Shown here in pieces: positions 31,752-41,314 of a stretch of DNA of 64,000 bases. Made by a program: the position numbers and the translations under genes. The notes under the pieces were generated by a model, which saw only the letters and a program-made list of their open reading frames with translations, made no database searches and was not told where the DNA came from. How positions within the stretch are numbered: the stretch's first letter is position 1; every line of letters begins with the position of its first letter. Origin of the DNA: Bacteroidales bacterium (GTDB lineage: Bacteria; Bacteroidota; Bacteroidia; Bacteroidales; PUMT01); assembly GCA_007132715.1 (NCBI GenBank), contig SLOE01000084.1:1-64000 (forward strand). Reading direction: 5' to 3'.

Positions 31752-33908
31752 ATGAAAACATACCAGACCGACCAGATAAGGAACATAGTGGTTTGCGGAA
31801 ATCCCAAATCAGGAAAAACAACTCTGGTGGAGGCCATGCTTTTTGAAGGAGGGGTAATTGACAGGAGAGGCTCGGTTGAAAGCAGGAATACTGTCTCAGA
31901 CTACAACGAGATTGAGCACGAGAACGAGAACTCGGTATTTGCAACAGTATTATATACCGAGTATGCCGAAAAGAAGATCAATATTATTGATACTCCAGGT
32001 CTTGACGACTTCAGCGGGGGATTGATAACGGCACTGCGACCGGCAGATTCTGCCCTGATGCTGATCAATGGGCAGCATGGTGTTGAAATAGGTACCGAAA
32101 TACAGGGCAGGCATCTCGAATCACATGAAAAACCGGCCATCCTGGCAGTAAACCAACTCGACCATGATAAGGCCAATTTCGAAAAAGTTGTCGAGTCGCT
32201 CAAACAGAGTTATGGCAGCAAGGCGGTAATAGTGCAGTACCCTGTCAGCACAGGCGAAGGGTTCAACTCGGTTATCGATATTGTTAAGATGAAGATGTAC
32301 AAGTATCCGGCCGACGGCGGCAGTCCTGAGGTGTCTGATATTCCGGGCGACCATGCAGACCGTGCCGAAGAACTACGCAACGAGCTCATCGAGGCTGCCG
32401 CAGAGAATGACGAGAGCCTGATGGAGACCTTCTTCGACAAGGGGACACTTGACGAGCAGGAGATGCTCAGCGGCATAAAGCTGGGGATCATCTCAAGGAA
32501 CATGTTCCCTGTTCTCTGCATATCGGCAAAAAAGAACATGGGTGTCGGCAGTCTTCTTGAATTCATTGCCAACGCTGCTCCCGGCCCGCACGAAGCAGCA
32601 TCAGCCGTAACCAAAGATGACGACGAGGTGAAATGTGACTCCTCCGGGCCTGCTTCGGTATTCGTGTTCAAGACAAGCCTTGAGCAGCACATTGGTGAGA
32701 TCAACTTCTTCAAGGTCATGTCGGGCGAGATCGCCGAAAGCATTGACCTTGTCAATACCAACACCTCGGCCAAGGAGAGGTTCTCCCAGTTGCTTGTTGT
32801 TGCAGGCAAGACCCGCAACAAGGTGAGCAAGCTGGTTGCCGGCGATATCGGTGCAACAGTAAAGCTGAAAAATACAAAGGCAAACCATACCCTTACCGCT
32901 CCCGGCAAATCGTTCGAATTTGAGCCTATCGTATACCCCGAGCCCAAATTCCGCACTGCCATCAAGGCAAAGAGCGAATCGGACGACGAAAAGCTGGGCG
33001 AAGCCCTTTCAAGGATGCACGACGAGGATCCCACCATCGTGATTGAGTACTCAAAGGAGCTGAAACAGATCATTGTGTACGGACAGGGCGAGTACCACCT
33101 TAACATCCTTAAGTGGCATCTCGACAATATATTCAAGATAGAGACCGATTTCATTACCCCGAAGATCCCCTACCGCGAAACCATAACCAGGACCGCTCAG
33201 GCTACCTACCGCCACAAGAAACAGTCGGGCGGAGCCGGACAGTTCGGCGAGGTGCATATGGTGATCGAGCCCCATGCCGAGGATATGCCTGATCCTGCTA
33301 AGTACAAGGTTGACGGTAAGGAGATAAACGTTTCTGTGAGGGGCAAGGAGGAGCACAAGCTTCAGTGGGGAGGCATGCTGATCTATTTCAACTGCATCGT
33401 GGGCGGTTCGATCGATGCCCGCTTCATGCCCGCCATACTCAAGGGAATTATGGAAAAGATGGAGGAGGGGCCGCTCACGGGATCATATGCCCGTGATATC
33501 AGGGTGGCCGTTTACGACGGCAAGATGCACCCGGTCGACTCCAACGAGATATCCTTCAAGCTGGCTGGCCGTAATGCCTTCAGGGAGGCCTTCAAAAATG
33601 CGGGTCCCCGCATCCTTGAGCCCATCTACGATGTTGAGGTGCTGGTTCCCTCAGAGAGGATGGGTGATGTGATGAGCGACCTCCAGGGCCGCCGTGCCAT
33701 GATCGAGGGTATGACCAGCGAGAAGGGCTTCGAAAAGATCAAGGCCAGGGTGCCCCTGGCCGAGATGGCCAAATACTCGACGGCTCTGAGCTCGCTTACC
33801 AACGGCCGCGCCACCTACACAATGAAGATGGCCAAATACGAGGCCGTACCGGGTGATCTGCAGGAGAAGCTGCTGAAAGCCTATGAGGCTGAGCAGGAGG
33901 AAGAATAG
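31752..33908 (+). CDS. EF-G2-type elongation factor G paralogue with altered GTPase motifs
   Basis: A 718-residue EF-G homologue; start chosen at ATG 31752 (MKTYQTDQIRNIVVCGNPKSG), because the 40 residues before it in the track have no counterpart. The P-loop GNPKSGKTT is intact. Switch I lacks the RGITIT tract (ENENSVFAT instead), switch II reads DTPGLDD with Leu84 in place of the catalytic His of DTPGH, and the G4 motif is NQLD. Domains III-V are complete and end SSLTNGRATYTMKMAKYE. Bacteroides thetaiotaomicron has an EF-G paralogue (EF-G2) reported to support translation without GTP hydrolysis and needed for gut fitness under carbon limitation; this protein shows the same kind of change. 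That it works the same way is inference. It is divergent from GH3, with its own predicted promoter. Confidence 0.93.
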   Translation: MKTYQTDQIRNIVVCGNPKSGKTTLVEAMLFEGGVIDRRGSVESRNTVSDYNEIEHENENSVFATVLYTEYAEKKINIIDTPGLDDFSGGLITALRPADSALMLINGQHGVEIGTEIQGRHLESHEKPAILAVNQLDHDKANFEKVVESLKQSYGSKAVIVQYPVSTGEGFNSVIDIVKMKMYKYPADGGSPEVSDIPGDHADRAEELRNELIEAAAENDESLMETFFDKGTLDEQEMLSGIKLGIISRNMFPVLCISAKKNMGVGSLLEFIANAAPGPHEAASAVTKDDDEVKCDSSGPASVFVFKTSLEQHIGEINFFKVMSGEIAESIDLVNTNTSAKERFSQLLVVAGKTRNKVSKLVAGDIGATVKLKNTKANHTLTAPGKSFEFEPIVYPEPKFRTAIKAKSESDDEKLGEALSRMHDEDPTIVIEYSKELKQIIVYGQGEYHLNILKWHLDNIFKIETDFITPKIPYRETITRTAQATYRHKKQSGGAGQFGEVHMVIEPHAEDMPDPAKYKVDGKEINVSVRGKEEHKLQWGGMLIYFNCIVGGSIDARFMPAILKGIMEKMEEGPLTGSYARDIRVAVYDGKMHPVDSNEISFKLAGRNAFREAFKNAGPRILEPIYDVEVLVPSERMGDVMSDLQGRRAMIEGMTSEKGFEKIKARVPLAEMAKYSTALSSLTNGRATYTMKMAKYEAVPGDLQEKLLKAYEAEQEEE

Positions 33909-33910
33909 TA

Positions 33911-35020
33911 TCATCGGGGGTGGGATTTCCCCCCGGAAACGGGATCAGGGCTTTTTCCCTCCGGGTCGAGCAGGACCCTGGCCTTTGGCAGGCACTGCGG
34001 GTACTTCTCCTGCATGAAAGCAAGCAGTTTTTCACGTACCTGCACCCTCAGGTCCCATGCCGTGGGCGAATCGGCGGCACTGACCAGTGCCCTGATCTCA
34101 ACCGTCCTTTCGGTTGCATTGGTCACCTGTACCACCTTAACCTTGCCGTCCCACAGGGGGTTCCCTTCCAGAATTCTGTCCAGTTCATCCCTCACGGCAT
34201 CGACAGGCAGGGTATAGTCGGCATAGATAAAAACCGTACCCATTATCTCGGCCGTTGTACGTGTCCAGTTCTGAAAAGGTGTTTCAATGAAATAGGTTGT
34301 CGGTAAAACCAGCCGGCGCTTATCCCATATTGCCACCACAACATAGGTGAGGTTGATCTCCTCGATCCTTCCCCACTCGTTCTCTACGATAACCACATCG
34401 TCAAGCCTGATGGGCTGGCTGATGGCTATCTGTATCCCCGCAAGGATTGTCCCTATGGCCCTTTGAGCCGCAAAACCAATAATTATACCGGCCACACCGG
34501 CCGATGCTATAAGGCTGACACCTATCTTCCTTATACCGTCGAAAGACATCAGCACCAGAGAGACTCCCACCAGCACAATCAGGAAGATCACGATATTCTC
34601 GAGAACCCTGAACTGGGTGTAGATCTTCCTTGCCTGCAGGTTATCCTTCTCCTCAAGATCAAACCTGCGCAGCAGGAAAAACTTTATAAGGTGCACCGAC
34701 TGGATCAGTATCCAGCACACAAAAACGATAACCATTACCGAGGTAAGGTGACTTATTGCTCCCTGGTGCCTTAACTGATGCTCAAAAAAGGAAAGTGGCA
34801 TTACAAGGGAAAGGAAAACCGATAACAGCACAAAGGGTACTTTGAGCTTCTTTTTTAAACGCCTGACGAATTCCAGGCTCTCTTCCCCTGCCCACATGCC
34901 TGCAACCCTGCCCAGTACGAATACAAGCACCAGCAGCACCGCAAATACCACCAGTACACTCAACAGGTATTGAACAATAAACAGATTATCTCCGCTTATA
35001 CCGCTGATAAGTGCATCCAT
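33911..35020 (-). CDS. MscS-family mechanosensitive ion channel
   Basis: An inner-membrane channel that releases solutes on hypo-osmotic shock. The 369 residues show about four hydrophobic helices in the first half, a pore-lining segment rich in Gly and Ala (SAGVAGIIIGFAAQRAIG, about 185-205), then the soluble beta/alpha vestibule domain (DVVIVENEWGRIEEINLTYVVV, VLPTTYFIETPFQNWTR). It is longer than E. coli MscS (286) because of extra N-terminal helices. It converges on the EF-G2 gene with only two bases between the stop codons. Confidence 0.92.
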   Translation of the reverse strand: MDALISGISGDNLFIVQYLLSVLVVFAVLLVLVFVLGRVAGMWAGEESLEFVRRLKKKLKVPFVLLSVFLSLVMPLSFFEHQLRHQGAISHLTSVMVIVFVCWILIQSVHLIKFFLLRRFDLEEKDNLQARKIYTQFRVLENIVIFLIVLVGVSLVLMSFDGIRKIGVSLIASAGVAGIIIGFAAQRAIGTILAGIQIAISQPIRLDDVVIVENEWGRIEEINLTYVVVAIWDKRRLVLPTTYFIETPFQNWTRTTAEIMGTVFIYADYTLPVDAVRDELDRILEGNPLWDGKVKVVQVTNATERTVEIRALVSAADSPTAWDLRVQVREKLLAFMQEKYPQCLPKARVLLDPEGKSPDPVSGGKSHPR

Positions 35021-35051
35021 AATAATTAATTTTATGTTCAGCCAACAAAAG

Positions 35052-35081
35052 CAAAGTTAATTACAATCAGCGGCAATGCAA
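35052..35081 (-). promoter_or_regulatory. Predicted promoter of the MscS gene
   Basis: On the minus strand TTG (within TTTTG), a 19-base spacer and TAACTTTG match the Bacteroidota consensus. The implied transcript would start about 25 bases before the MscS ATG. Confidence 0.62.
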
Positions 35082-35195
35082 AAACGGGAGACGTCATAAT
35101 GCCGCCTACAGATACACCAGGGTATCACTACCGATCCACCTGATGGGAAGCCGGGTTAACCGGCATAAAAACAGGAAAGCTGCAAATGCAGTTCA

Positions 35196-36437
35196 CTACC
35201 TGGTCCTGAAGAGGTAAAGGGGGCCGGTGAATTCGTACTCTATATCGTCCCAGCCCTCACCGGTAATTATATAGAAATAAACCCCCGGCGATGCCGGGGT
35301 GCCGTCTATCTGGCCATCCCATCCTTCCTCCGGGTCGGTCCACTCAAATACCTTCCTTCCGTTCCGGTTATATACAATAGCCCGGAATTCACGAAGTGAA
35401 ACCGCCATCACCCTGAAAAACTCATGAGAGGCGCCCGGGCCGACCGAAAAGACATTGGGCACCTCAAGTTCTGAGGGCAGGACCCTGACAGGATCGGGGA
35501 GAATAAAAAGGTCCTCGCAGAAAAACTCCGAGACGGTCCTGAGCCCGACCTGGTATTCGCCGGGAATATAATACGTATGGACGGGGGCCTCAGTACGGTA
35601 CTCAGGAACATCCAGGTCTGTTGTATCGGGATGGTAAAACATGTACCAGTTGTATTCAGCAGCATTGAGTGAAGCACTGGCATCAAAGGTCACCTCCAGG
35701 GGGGCTTCTCCCTCTTCCGGGTCAACCGTAAACTCAGCTTTCGTGGTGACAGGCTCTTCGGTGACCGTGTAACTCGACCTGCACTCGTAATAACTGATCT
35801 CGAAGGTGTAATCGGTGGTCACGGGAGGAGGGTTCCAGACCCTGGTCTGCGGCGTGTTGCTAACAGGGACAAACGGATCGGCGGTCCACACCGGGGTGAA
35901 TTCGCCCGGCAGTTCATATCTCTCGCCTGTAACAGGATCATAGTAGCGGAAGGTATCTATCTCAACCGTACCGAACAGGTCAAGTGCCTCGCACCTGCTT
36001 ACTGTTGCCTCTTCATCTACTCCCGCGAGCGGACTGTTTACAAAGACCCAGGCCCTGAAAACGGTGTCAATATCCTCTCCATCGGATATCCTTACCCGGT
36101 AGCCCCCGCTTTCAAGGTTCTCAGCCGTTGAGGAGCCGCCACTGTCAGATCTGAACGGGGCGCCATACTCCCCGGTAAGCGAATCATACCTTGACCAATC
36201 AAACCCGAGCTGCGACCCGGCACCGGGAAGCGAAGCAGACAGACTGCCATTCTGGTTGCAGAAAACATATATATTGTCCTTTAATACAGTATCCGGATAT
36301 TCAACATCATATCCGCCAACTACAATAGTTGAGTAACCAGACGAGGTTATCTGGGCACCAACGTAGAGTATCCCTGCCGGGAATACCAAAAGCAGGCACA
36401 AAACAAATTTCAGCCACGGCAGGCGGATTTCAGTCAT
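35196..36437 (-). CDS. Type IX secreted protein with PKD domain and CHU_C/gliding-type C-terminal domain
   Basis: A 413-residue exported protein. Residues 1-29 are a signal peptide (FVLCLLLVFPAGILYVGA then Q). A middle beta-rich part is followed by a PKD-like domain at about 247-325 (AEFTVDPEEGEAPLEVTFDASASLN). The C-terminal about 85 residues (VPNVFSVGPGASHEFFRV, VYNRNGRKVFEW, YFYIITGE) are the gliding-motility-associated or type B sorting domain that directs export and surface retention through the type IX secretion system. The secretion genes themselves are not in the window. The ligand or role is unknown; such proteins are usually adhesins or surface scaffold parts. Confidence 0.88.
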   Translation of the reverse strand: MTEIRLPWLKFVLCLLLVFPAGILYVGAQITSSGYSTIVVGGYDVEYPDTVLKDNIYVFCNQNGSLSASLPGAGSQLGFDWSRYDSLTGEYGAPFRSDSGGSSTAENLESGGYRVRISDGEDIDTVFRAWVFVNSPLAGVDEEATVSRCEALDLFGTVEIDTFRYYDPVTGERYELPGEFTPVWTADPFVPVSNTPQTRVWNPPPVTTDYTFEISYYECRSSYTVTEEPVTTKAEFTVDPEEGEAPLEVTFDASASLNAAEYNWYMFYHPDTTDLDVPEYRTEAPVHTYYIPGEYQVGLRTVSEFFCEDLFILPDPVRVLPSELEVPNVFSVGPGASHEFFRVMAVSLREFRAIVYNRNGRKVFEWTDPEEGWDGQIDGTPASPGVYFYIITGEGWDDIEYEFTGPLYLFRTR

Positions 36438-36518
36438 ACTGTCTCACTGTTTCGTCGCTACAGCAGTTCGGCTTTAATTAAACTGACTGTCGGGCATCTA
36501 TATTATATTATAAGTCCC

Positions 36519-36548
36519 CAAAAATATCAATTCTTTCGTAAACCTCAA
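36519..36548 (-). promoter_or_regulatory. Predicted promoter of the type IX secreted protein gene
   Basis: On the minus strand TTG, a 19-base spacer and TATTTTTG match the consensus; the leader would be about 75 bases. The region is AT-rich, so a chance match is possible. Confidence 0.5.
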
Positions 36549-36639
36549 TATGTTGATAAATGAACGACGCCTTAGTTGGAGATAATAAACCAACAGGGTA
36601 ATTTTACAGTTTTTTAATCCCAAAAAATAGACCAGTCCG

Positions 36640-39075
36640 GTGACAGATTTTCTGAATGACCTTAATAAAGCCCAGAAAGAGGCCGTAACCGATACCGAGG
36701 GCCCGGCACTCATCATTGCCGGTGCTGGATCGGGCAAGACCCGGGTCCTGACATACAGAATTGCATGGCTTCTCAGCAGGGGTGTGCCGGCACATTCTAT
36801 CCTTGCACTTACATTTACCAATAAGGCGGCCGCCGAGATGAAGGAACGCATAGCAAACCTTGTCGGGGCCGGTAACGCCAAATACCTGTGGATGGGGACA
36901 TTCCATTCTGTGTTTGCCAGAATACTGCGAGCAGAAGCAAAGCACACCGGCTATTCCTCAAATTTCACCATCTACGACACACAGGATTCACGCAACGTAA
37001 TTAAATCAATCATCAGAGATATGGTTCTTGACGAGCAGACCTACAAGCCCAACGAGGTGTACGGCAGAATATCGTTTGCCAAGAACAACCTGGTAACACC
37101 GCAGGCCTATGCCTCAAATGCGTCACTCACGGCAGAGGACAGCCGGAGCCGCAAGCCGATGATCGCAGAGATCTACAAAAGATACCAGCAAAGGTGCCGC
37201 ACCGCCGATGCAATGGATTTCGACGATCTGCTGCTGAACACCAATATCCTTTTCAGAGACAACCCTGAAGTGCTCGAAAAGTACAGTAACGCCTTCCGGT
37301 ACATTCTGGTGGACGAATACCAGGACACGAACTTTGCCCAGTACCTTATAGTTGCCAAACTTGCCTCGGGTCACGGGAATCTTGCAGTTGTGGGCGATGA
37401 TGCACAAAGTATCTATTCATTCAGGGGTGCCCGCATTGAGAATATACTCAATTTCAAGAAAGATTACCCCGGTTACAAACTGTTCAAGCTTGAGCAGAAC
37501 TATCGCTCTACAAAAACGATAGTGGAGGCTGCCAACAGCCTGATATCAAAAAACCGTAACCAGATCACCAAGAAGGTATGGTCGGCAAATGCAGACGGTG
37601 AAAAGATAAAGGTGGCAGGATGTGCCACAGATCATGAAGAGGGAGCTCTTGCTGCACGGCTCATTGAAGAAAAATCGGCCTCAGGTGACTGCGTATACAG
37701 CGATTTCGCCATCCTGTACCGTACAAATGCACAGTCGAGGATATTTGAAGAGACCCTTCGCCGCAGGGGTATCCCCTACAAAGTCTATGGAAGCCTCTCG
37801 TTCTACCAGCGCAAGGAGATAAAGGACCTGCTGGCATATTTCAGGCTTACTGTAAACAAGCGCGACATTGAAGCTTTCTACAGGATAGTAAACTACCCGG
37901 CAAGGGGAATTGGCAGGACCACCACCGACAGGCTCAACAGGTACTGCAATGAAAACGGGCTTATCCCCTGGGATGTTACAGGCAATCCCGGCCCGCATTC
38001 CTTAGCCCTGGGGTATAACCGGGGCACCCTGGCAAGACTTGCCTCATTCAGTTCAATGATAAACGGGTTTACCCGGATTGCCGGATCGGCCGATGCATGG
38101 CAGGCTGCCCGTGAGATTGCCTCCTCATCGGGTATCCTGAAGGATCTTTTTGATCCTAAATCACCTGAAAACATTGCCAAATACGAAAACATCCAGGAAC
38201 TTCTGAACGGGGTCAGGGAATTTACCGAACAGCAGATGGCAGAGGGTCAGGATGCATCACTGGCAGCCTTCCTGCAAAACGTGTCGCTGCTGACCGACCA
38301 GGATACCGAAAAACCCGACGACCGTAACAAGGTGACCCTGATGACGGTGCATTCTGCCAAGGGGCTGGAGTTCAGGCATGTATTTGTAGGCGGACTTGAG
38401 GAGGAGCTCTTCCCGAACCATTTTTCCAGCTCATCGCCGGCGGGACTGGAAGAGGAACGCAGACTCTTTTATGTCGCGCTTACAAGGGCAGGAGCCACTG
38501 CTACCCTATCCCACTCACAAACACGTTACCGCTGGGGAATGCCAGTAATGTGCAGGCCAAGCAGGTTCTTATCTGAAATAGACAGCCGTTTTCTGGAATA
38601 TCCTGACGGCTTTTCAGGGAACAACACAGATACCGGCACTGAAAGGGTCCGGGTACCCGGTAATACCCGGCAGAAACTCAGCACCCGTAAGCCCGGTGAA
38701 CAAACCCCGGCGGGGAATGCTCCTCTGAAAAACCCGATGAGAAGATTGCGCAGGATCCGGCCCGATGAGGCAGAAGCCGGAAGCAGCAAGGCAACGGGAG
38801 GTCACGATGGCAACCATCAGGAACCGCTTCCATTGCACGGACCTTCAGACAGCCATCTGCCGGTTGGCGGCAACGAAGTTACCCGGGAAACCGCAAATAC
38901 CGGTCAAACGGATTTCCGTCCCGGAATGACCGTCGAACATACCCGCTTCGGGAAAGGAAGGATAACGGCTCTCGAGGGCCATCCTCCCAATGTCAGGGCA
39001 ACGGTCAGTTTTGAGGGAGCCGGGCAAAAGCAACTCCTGCTCAAATTTGCAAAACTCAGGATTATCTCCGGCTGA
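36640..39075 (+). CDS. ATP-dependent DNA helicase, PcrA/UvrD type
   Basis: Superfamily 1A 3'-5' helicase for excision repair and removal of RecA or stalled replication complexes. The 811 residues start with GTG (MTDFLNDLNKAQKEAVTD). Visible motifs: Walker A GAGSGKTRVL, LTFTNKAAAEMKER, DEYQDTNFAQY (motif II), GDDAQSIYSFRGA (motif III), EQNYRSTKTIVE (IV), TVHSAKGLEF (V) and LFYVALTRA (VI). A variable low-similarity linker (about 665-765) precedes a C-terminal Tudor-like tail (VEHTRFGKGRITALEG), the RNA polymerase-contacting region known in PcrA. Normal length. It stands alone, divergent from the type IX cargo gene. I leave the symbol empty because PcrA and UvrD names are used interchangeably. 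Confidence 0.95.
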   Translation: MTDFLNDLNKAQKEAVTDTEGPALIIAGAGSGKTRVLTYRIAWLLSRGVPAHSILALTFTNKAAAEMKERIANLVGAGNAKYLWMGTFHSVFARILRAEAKHTGYSSNFTIYDTQDSRNVIKSIIRDMVLDEQTYKPNEVYGRISFAKNNLVTPQAYASNASLTAEDSRSRKPMIAEIYKRYQQRCRTADAMDFDDLLLNTNILFRDNPEVLEKYSNAFRYILVDEYQDTNFAQYLIVAKLASGHGNLAVVGDDAQSIYSFRGARIENILNFKKDYPGYKLFKLEQNYRSTKTIVEAANSLISKNRNQITKKVWSANADGEKIKVAGCATDHEEGALAARLIEEKSASGDCVYSDFAILYRTNAQSRIFEETLRRRGIPYKVYGSLSFYQRKEIKDLLAYFRLTVNKRDIEAFYRIVNYPARGIGRTTTDRLNRYCNENGLIPWDVTGNPGPHSLALGYNRGTLARLASFSSMINGFTRIAGSADAWQAAREIASSSGILKDLFDPKSPENIAKYENIQELLNGVREFTEQQMAEGQDASLAAFLQNVSLLTDQDTEKPDDRNKVTLMTVHSAKGLEFRHVFVGGLEEELFPNHFSSSSPAGLEEERRLFYVALTRAGATATLSHSQTRYRWGMPVMCRPSRFLSEIDSRFLEYPDGFSGNNTDTGTERVRVPGNTRQKLSTRKPGEQTPAGNAPLKNPMRRLRRIRPDEAEAGSSKATGGHDGNHQEPLPLHGPSDSHLPVGGNEVTRETANTGQTDFRPGMTVEHTRFGKGRITALEGHPPNVRATVSFEGAGQKQLLLKFAKLRIISG

Positions 39076-39164
39076 CAGGTCACAGGCCGATACCGGCAAC
39101 ACTCCCGATCATTCCCAAAAACATAAATTAACTGCTAAATACCTTTTTTTCACCGGATATTTAG

Positions 39165-39172
39165 TAATTTTG
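39165..39172 (+). promoter_or_regulatory. Candidate -7 element for the DUF4290 gene
   Basis: TAATTTTG fits TAnnTTTG and lies 22 bases before the ATG at 39194. At the -33 distance there is only a T-run without the G, so it is incomplete. Confidence 0.4.
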
Positions 39173-39193
39173 CAGAACAATCATCTTTAAACA

Positions 39194-39844
39194 ATGGAAG
39201 ACAAGAATAATCAGACGGGCCGGAACCTGGTCGACGACTACAACACGAGCAGGGAAAAGATGGCTATTCCCGAATACGGCAGGAATATCCATAATATGAT
39301 AAAGCATATCGGGACAATAGAGGACCGTGAAGAACGCAACAAGGCGGCACGAACCATCATTTCCATAATGGGGAACATGAACCCGCATTTGAGAGACATC
39401 AATGATTTCAAGCACAAGCTGTGGGACCATCTGGCCATAATGTCAGAATTCAGGCTTGATATTGATTATCCATATGAACCGCCCCGTCCCTCAATCCTGA
39501 CTGAAAAGCCCAAACCGGTTCCTTATCATACCTATCCTATCAGGTACAAACATTACGGCAGGCTGCTGGAGCAGATGATCAAGGCTGCAACAGAGATGGA
39601 AGAGGGAGAGAAGAAAGAGGCACTTGTGCACCTGATTGCCAATCATATGAAGAAATGCTACCTGACATGGAACAGGAGCCAGGTTACCGATGAGATAATA
39701 TACAATGATCTCAGGGAGCTTAGCGGGGGACTCATTGAAAGGGGATCTGAGATTAGACTGTCCGAGTCCAGGGAAATATTGTCCCGCGCCAGGAAGAAAA
39801 AGACACAGCGAAAATACAATCCCAGGCAACAGCAAAAGCAATAG
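39194..39844 (+). CDS. DUF4290 domain protein
   Basis: A 216-residue hydrophilic protein of a family restricted to Bacteroidota, recognised by the segment MAIPEYGRNIHNMIKHIGTI and by HLRDINDFKHKLWDHLAIMS. It is mostly helical, with no signal peptide, membrane helix or catalytic motif that I can name; the C-terminus is Lys/Arg/Gln-rich (RARKKKTQRKYNPRQQQKQ), which may bind nucleic acid. Function unknown. It lies 96 bases upstream of murA on the same strand; this pairing is frequent in the phylum, so a link with cell-wall synthesis or growth is a reasonable guess only. Confidence 0.88.
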   Translation: MEDKNNQTGRNLVDDYNTSREKMAIPEYGRNIHNMIKHIGTIEDREERNKAARTIISIMGNMNPHLRDINDFKHKLWDHLAIMSEFRLDIDYPYEPPRPSILTEKPKPVPYHTYPIRYKHYGRLLEQMIKAATEMEEGEKKEALVHLIANHMKKCYLTWNRSQVTDEIIYNDLRELSGGLIERGSEIRLSESREILSRARKKKTQRKYNPRQQQKQ

Positions 39845-39940
39845 TATCAGGGTTTTTTGAAAGATCCCTGAAGCCAGCCCTAAAAATCCGGCAGAACGGG
39901 GACAGGGTTTCCTTTTGCCTGTTTAAAAATCTGTCATGTT

Positions 39941-41248
39941 ATGGCATCTTTTGAGATCAGGGGCGGGTATCCCCTAAAAGGAGAACTGACTGCCCAGGGT
40001 GCAAAGAACGAAGCGCTTCAGATCATCTCTGCAACACTTCTTACATGCGAGAAGGTCACCATCGGCAACGTTCCCGAAATCCTTGATGTGATCAGGCTTA
40101 TTGAGCTTATCGAAAAGCTTGGCGTAGAGGTCGCAAAAACCGGTGAAGGCCGCTACGAATTCAGAGCGTGCAATTTAAACCCCGAGTACCTTCTTTCTGA
40201 CGATTTCAGGGCAAGGGCTGCCAACCTCCGCGGATCGGTCATGATAATTGGCCCGCTACTGGCAAGGTTCGGCAAGGCATATATGCCCAAGCCGGGAGGC
40301 GACAAGATAGGGCGCAGGAGACTTGACACCCACTTTACGGGCTTCATTAAACTTGGTGCCAGATTTGAATATGATGTAAGGCAGGATTTTTACCGGGTTG
40401 AGGGAAAAGATCTGAAAGGATGCTATATGCTTCTTGATGAGGCATCGGTAACCGGAACAGCGAATATTGTGATGGCGGCGGTTCTTGCAAAGGGAACCAC
40501 TACGATATATAATGCCGCATGTGAACCTTACCTTCAGCAACTATGCAAAATGCTGAACCGTATGGGCGCAAGGATTTCGGGTGTGGGATCAAACCTTCTT
40601 ACAATTGAGGGAGTTGAGAGCCTTGGCGGCACAGAACACATGGTTCTGCCCGATATGATAGAGATAGGCTCCTTCATCGGCATGGCAGCAATGACCGAAT
40701 CGGAAATTACCATAAAAAATGTATCCTACGACAACCTGGGTATAATACCCGATGCCTTCAGCAGACTTGGTATAAAGCTTGAAAGACGAGGTGATGATAT
40801 ATTCATTCCTTCACAGTCCCACTATGAGATTGAGACATATATAGACGGTTCAATAATGATAATCGCCGACGCCATATGGCCGGGACTCACACCAGACCTG
40901 CTCAGTGTCTTCCTGGTGGTGGCCACCCAGGCAAAAGGGAGTGTACTGATACATCAGAAAATGTTTGAAAGCCGTCTCTTCTTTGTTGACAAGCTGATGG
41001 ATATGGGAGCCCAGATTATACTCTGTGACCCCCACCGCGCAACGGTAATTGGCCTCAACAAACAGTTCAGGCTCCGGGGGACAAACATGGTCTCGCCCGA
41101 TATAAGGGCCGGTGTGGCCCTGCTCATAGCGGCCATGTCGGCCGAGGGCACAAGTGTCATCAATAATATCGACCAGATCGACAGGGGATACCAGAGAATT
41201 GATGAAAGGCTCAATGCCATAGGTGCCAGAATTAAAAGGATCGCGTAA
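39941..41248 (+). CDS. murA: UDP-N-acetylglucosamine 1-carboxyvinyltransferase MurA, Asp variant
   Basis: First committed step of peptidoglycan synthesis: enolpyruvyl transfer from PEP to UDP-GlcNAc. The 435 residues carry GAKNEALQIISATLLT with the active-site Lys and Asn, RGSVMIIGPLLARFG and DMIEIGSFIGMAA. The active-site loop reads MPKPGGDKIGRRRLD: Asp121 (codon 40301-40303) stands where E. coli has Cys115. That Cys is the residue alkylated by fosfomycin; Asp in its place keeps activity and gives intrinsic resistance in Mycobacterium, Chlamydia and Borrelia. Followed by the TlpA-like gene after 66 bases. Confidence 0.97.
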   Translation: MASFEIRGGYPLKGELTAQGAKNEALQIISATLLTCEKVTIGNVPEILDVIRLIELIEKLGVEVAKTGEGRYEFRACNLNPEYLLSDDFRARAANLRGSVMIIGPLLARFGKAYMPKPGGDKIGRRRLDTHFTGFIKLGARFEYDVRQDFYRVEGKDLKGCYMLLDEASVTGTANIVMAAVLAKGTTTIYNAACEPYLQQLCKMLNRMGARISGVGSNLLTIEGVESLGGTEHMVLPDMIEIGSFIGMAAMTESEITIKNVSYDNLGIIPDAFSRLGIKLERRGDDIFIPSQSHYEIETYIDGSIMIIADAIWPGLTPDLLSVFLVVATQAKGSVLIHQKMFESRLFFVDKLMDMGAQIILCDPHRATVIGLNKQFRLRGTNMVSPDIRAGVALLIAAMSAEGTSVINNIDQIDRGYQRIDERLNAIGARIKRIA

Positions 41249-41314
41249 ACATCTCCCGCGGTTTATTGTTATTCATCATCAGAGAGCAGTCCAGATAATT
41301 AAACTGATCAGAAA

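Noticed and set aside
32210-33154. 314-residue minus ORF in the EF-G2 gene
   Set aside because: Shadow of a strongly supported coding frame; low-complexity Ser-rich content and no recognisable domain.
40301-40303. MurA Asp121 as a sequencing error
   Set aside because: The flanking PGG and KIGRRRLD residues are conserved and Asp at this site is known in other phyla.
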